DNA of 64,000 nucleotides from Silene latifolia (lineage: Eukaryota; Streptophyta; Magnoliopsida; Caryophyllales; Caryophyllaceae): positions 29,948,152 to 30,012,151 of the forward strand of contig NC_133536.1 of assembly GCF_048544455.1 (NCBI RefSeq), written 5' to 3'. The notes under the pieces are model-generated. The model did no database searches. It saw only the letters and a list, made by a program, of their open reading frames with translations, and was not told the DNA's origin. Both the position numbers and the translations under genes were made by a program. Below are positions 61,071-64,000 of this stretch, in pieces (the first letter of the stretch is position 1; each line of letters begins with the position of its first letter).

Positions 61071-62431
61071 TGTAACACCCCCATCTACCAAGGAGCCTTA
61101 ACAAGACCTTCCCAAGCAGATAAGGGTGTTACCATCTCGGTTGCCCGAGGTCAGTAATAATCAAATGTAGATAAAAGAACGTTTATATTATATTACAAGT
61201 AAATAACAAACAACTAACGATATAAAAGATACAACTTGAAACTATTATCAACTATGTGAAGCTATATCCGCCATGACTCGTGATATACTCGTCCCTCCAA
61301 GCACCCAACTATGATCCAAACAACAACCTGATAAGACTGACTGCTCACCATAGTGGATCACAACAGACACAACAGAAACAACAACAGAACAAAACCACAC
61401 AAGGTCAGCAACTAAGGTAACAAATATACAAAAGCAGACACAACACAAGTACAACAATACACACACCACATGTCCTCCAACCAACCACACCTCTGACTGT
61501 CCGAAGGTCCAGTCCTGCCAGTGGGGGACTGCAGCCATTCCCACCTAAGCCCCGCTCATCTATCCGACCGATAAACCCATGTTCCTTAATGTGCACATCC
61601 CCTCCCATGGCGGGTTCAACGGAGGGCGAATCAAGGGCGTGGAGCCACTCCCGCAAGTGACTCCACTCATCTGAGGGCACACCTCGAGAACCACAGACAA
61701 ACAATCACAATCAGTTGTACAACAACAATCACCAACTACTATACCAACACAACATTAACAACTACCACAACCAATCAGCAATACAGACTTTACACCAACC
61801 AAACAACACCAACAAACTCTCTAGACAGTCAACAGTACTGAGTAGGCGAACCTACATTTAGCCAACCGCAGCGATTTCGCGTCCGATCACCAGATACCAA
61901 CCAACCACGAAAACTACCTATATAATCAATACAACCATCTATTAATACCACTACAAACCTAACTGAAAACAACGATGACGATGATGATGAGGGTAACATA
62001 CCTATACAAAGTAATCCGGCGTCAAGACCGCTACCCGACTCGAGCATCCCTTCCCCAAGGTGTAAGCATCTTCAAAGGCCTCAAGGAAAAGGATTATGGT
62101 GGAGGAGAAGTGGAATGACGACATCTAGGTTTAGGAAGAAAGGTAGAGAAATGATTTGGGATTTCAAGATTAACGATTTATAATTCCCCGCTGCCAACAC
62201 ATTACTCGATCCAGTAACCAACTTACTCGATCGAGTGACCTTTACTCGATCGAGCTCCCAAGTTACTCGATCGAGTAGCCTCAGCTCGATCGAGTAACGA
62301 GTACACTAAGACTCACATCGTCACAAGTCATCACTCGTAAGGTTCCCTAAGGTCAAGATAGGTAAGGTCAAGATAGGTGTTTAAGGTCAGTCAACGTCGT
62401 TCAACGGGTCACTAAAAGGACGGGTATTACA
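61071..62431 (-). repeat. Solo LTR of the chromovirus-like family (1361 bp)
   Basis: It begins TGTAACACCCCC and ends GTATTACA, with the same ends and length as the LTR at 4790-6153 and clear block similarity throughout. No internal region is attached. The flanking pentamers are ATAAG (61066-61070) and ATACG (62432-62436), a target duplication with one difference. Such solo LTRs arise by recombination between the two LTRs of an element. The orientation is inferred from the other copy. Confidence 0.88.
62204..62295. repeat. Array of ACTCGATCGAGT palindromes in the solo LTR
   Basis: Five units (ACTCGATCGAGT, with variants at the edges) in 92 bp, at the same place in the LTR as the ACTCGGYCGAGT array of the other copy. 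The centre is GATC here and GGTC/GGCC there, but the palindrome is kept. Confidence 0.88.
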
Positions 62432-62436
62432 ATACG

Positions 62437-63177
62437 TCAGCATCAACACCCTAAATAAAATTCTACATTATTTTAGATAAATAAGTATATTAGATTAACT
62501 AAATAAGTTTTTAATCCAACAAATAGTTACTCAATAACTACACGAGGTGAATAATGGGATGACATGAGTATGTAGAAGTAGGTCTGACATTGTCGCCACC
62601 ATCATCATCAAATTCTATTACATATATAATTCTTTGCAACAATTTTTTTCCAATGATTTTTCTCCTTTTTCATTTTTAACGAGCAATCTTATCAATAGTT
62701 TGATTATTTTAAACTATTTCAAGCAAATCATACCAAACAGTCATATGAGTGATATGTTAAAACACCCTTTTCATGCTCCTTGAGCCTAACACTAAAATGA
62801 GCCATTAAAAAAAACCTCGTTAACTAATTGACCTCTAGCCGGCCCCTTTAGTAAATACTTTACAATAAAAACAGAATACTTTATCAAGCTCCTTCGAATA
62901 TACAAGCCAATGAGTTGGGAGGAAGAGAGATTTGTAGATAAAGATGAAAGAATAAGCAAGAGAGTGGAAATGAAGCATTTGTCGTCACCAAATTGGGGGG
63001 GTTTAACAATCAGTATATAGAGGTAGCCAGTAGGTTTAGGTCTCAATTTTTGGCTTTGGTCAATTAAATAATTTGGCCTCATAATTTTAGAAATAATTAA
63101 ATTAGACATAATAGCGGTCCTGGTGGGCCCTCCATGGACACTATTCTTTGGTCCATACTCGTCCATTAAATTAGTGG
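62437..63177. other. Intergenic sequence with a CACTA gene fragment
   Basis: At 62576-62620 the sequence AGTAGGTCTGACATTGTCGC and following CACCATCATCATCAAA match the 3' end of the Transposase_24 gene at about 28846-28890. The remainder is AT-rich; the stretch next to 63178 may be decayed continuation of the KH-domain gene. Confidence 0.55.
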
Positions 63178-63574
63178 GCCTCTCATCATCACCCTTCATT
63201 AGCTCATGAACATTAATTAAAGCTCTTGTATGCTATCTTATCGCCTTTATAATATTCCCCGACTTACTAATTACCCCACCCATCTTTGCATCAGGGCAAA
63301 GTATTGTATAACTAGTCGTAATCATTACCGACGAATCACCCGTCTTTCCACCCATTATTACACCATCCCCACCTCCTCCTCCTCCACCTCTACCTCCAGT
63401 ACCGACAAACCCTCCTCCACCACCTCCTCCGCCACGATGTCGATTATTCGGGTAATGATGTTGTGCAGGAGAAAAGTTGTTATTGTTGTACCTAGGTCAA
63501 GTCCTTGAAAATGGTTCAAAATCATAGTCTTGGTGATCATAATAGTAACTTCTCTTAGATTTTGACCTATCCAT
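63178..63574 (-). pseudogene. KH-domain protein fragment, RCF3/HOS5-like
   Basis: One frame from an ATG at 63574 reads MDRSKSKRSYYYDHQDYDF, then PRYNNNNFSPAQHHYPNNR, a Gly-rich stretch (GGGGGGGGFVGTGGRGGGGG) and the start of a KH domain: YTILCPDAKMGGVISKSGNI, IKAIR, then HTRALINVHELMKGDDER. This follows the N-terminus of plant KH-domain proteins such as Arabidopsis RCF3/HOS5/SHINY1 (typical: IIKSIRQHTGAWINVHE). Intact members bind RNA in nuclear speckles and act with CPL1 in stress-gene control. Two in-frame stops interrupt it: TGA at 63499-63497, after residue 25, and TAG at 63235-63233 where the family has CAG (Gln). The GxxG loop reads SKSG in place of GKSG. Similarity is lost beyond about 63178, so it is a truncated pseudogene. 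Confidence 0.75.
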
Positions 63575-64000
63575 GAATCCCAAAAATTTTAATTTTAATT
63601 TTAGTTTTGATGTTGTATAATATACTTTAAAATAAAAATCCAAATTTTAATTTTTCTTATAGTCTAATCTATAAAAGTTTAATAAAAAGATACCCTAAAA
63701 TGACAATTTAAAGCCACGTAGACAATGCCACATTGGATTAGAAAATGCCACGCACATTCAATACTCCATGTTAGCAACTCAACCAAAACGTCACCAACTC
63801 ATTCATACCCCATCTATACAATCTAATTAAAAGGGTACTTAAAATGACATATTTAAATGTGACATGAAAAATTTAAATATGACATGGATTATCAATTTAT
63901 AATTACATAACATTGATCTAATTCACTAATTTATAAATAAATCTATACAATCTAATTAAAAGGTAGATAAAATGACAAATTTAATGCAACAAGGAAACTT
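63575..64000. other. AT-rich flank of the KH-domain pseudogene
   Basis: No feature was recognised. Short direct repeats such as CTATACAATCTAATTAAAAG occur at about 63813 and 63942, roughly 130 bp apart. Confidence 0.5.

Noticed and set aside
63230-63508. Plus-strand Ser/Thr/Pro-rich frame of 92 codons
   Set aside because: It is the complement of the Gly-rich stretch of the KH-domain fragment on the minus strand.

Overview
The window is nuclear DNA of a flowering plant. Host genes are intron-rich and sparse, and most of the sequence is transposable elements inserted into each other. The large Retand-type Ty3/gypsy element, the CACTA element with GCGACGG subterminal repeats and the general AT-rich background suggest Caryophyllales, perhaps Caryophyllaceae (Silene/Dianthus-like). 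That placement is inference from element types, not a database match.

Host genes. (1) A two-exon minus-strand gene (14423 to 12088) encodes a 70-residue protein of the At2g31490 type, a probable accessory subunit of mitochondrial complex I. (2) An eight-exon plus-strand gene (39645-48151) encodes a 423-residue RING-CH (C4HC3) membrane protein, a probable E3 ubiquitin ligase; its introns carry MITEs, a TRIM and tandem duplications. (3) A three-exon plus-strand gene (50115-51403) encodes a complete 323-residue secreted class III peroxidase, with a TATA box upstream and a strong hairpin just after the stop. (4) A broken N-terminal fragment of an RCF3/HOS5-like KH-domain gene lies on the minus strand at 63178-63574. 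A degraded coding-like stretch at 9720-10910 was not identified.

Mobile elements, left to right. 1-6153: a chromovirus-like Ty3/gypsy element on the minus strand, cut by the left window edge, with a 1364-bp 5' LTR; a related solo LTR sits at 61071-62431. Both carry arrays of a 12-bp palindrome, ACTCGGYCGAGT or ACTCGATCGAGT. 6982-8403: a candidate Helitron, with another Helitron 3' end at 8660. 8848-9502: a GC-rich hAT MITE with an 8-bp target duplication. 16307-37191: the most complex part, best read as a roughly 2-kb non-autonomous Helitron split by a 10.8-kb Retand-type Ty3/gypsy element (16794-27628, target duplication GTAAT) and an 8.06-kb CACTA element (28077-36135, target duplication AAT). 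38806-39093: a Tourist-like MITE. 52023-57773: an old Ty1/copia element on the minus strand containing a 712-bp hAT MITE. 57862-59500: a LINE-like retroposon without a recognisable reverse transcriptase. 60640-61065: a copia pol fragment.

The Retand-type element has gag-pol on the minus strand and an additional antisense ORF on the plus strand with its own TATA box. The CACTA element carries both usual genes (TNP2-like transposase and Transposase_24 protein), both disrupted. All boundaries, splice sites and target duplications were read by eye; no alignments or searches were run.
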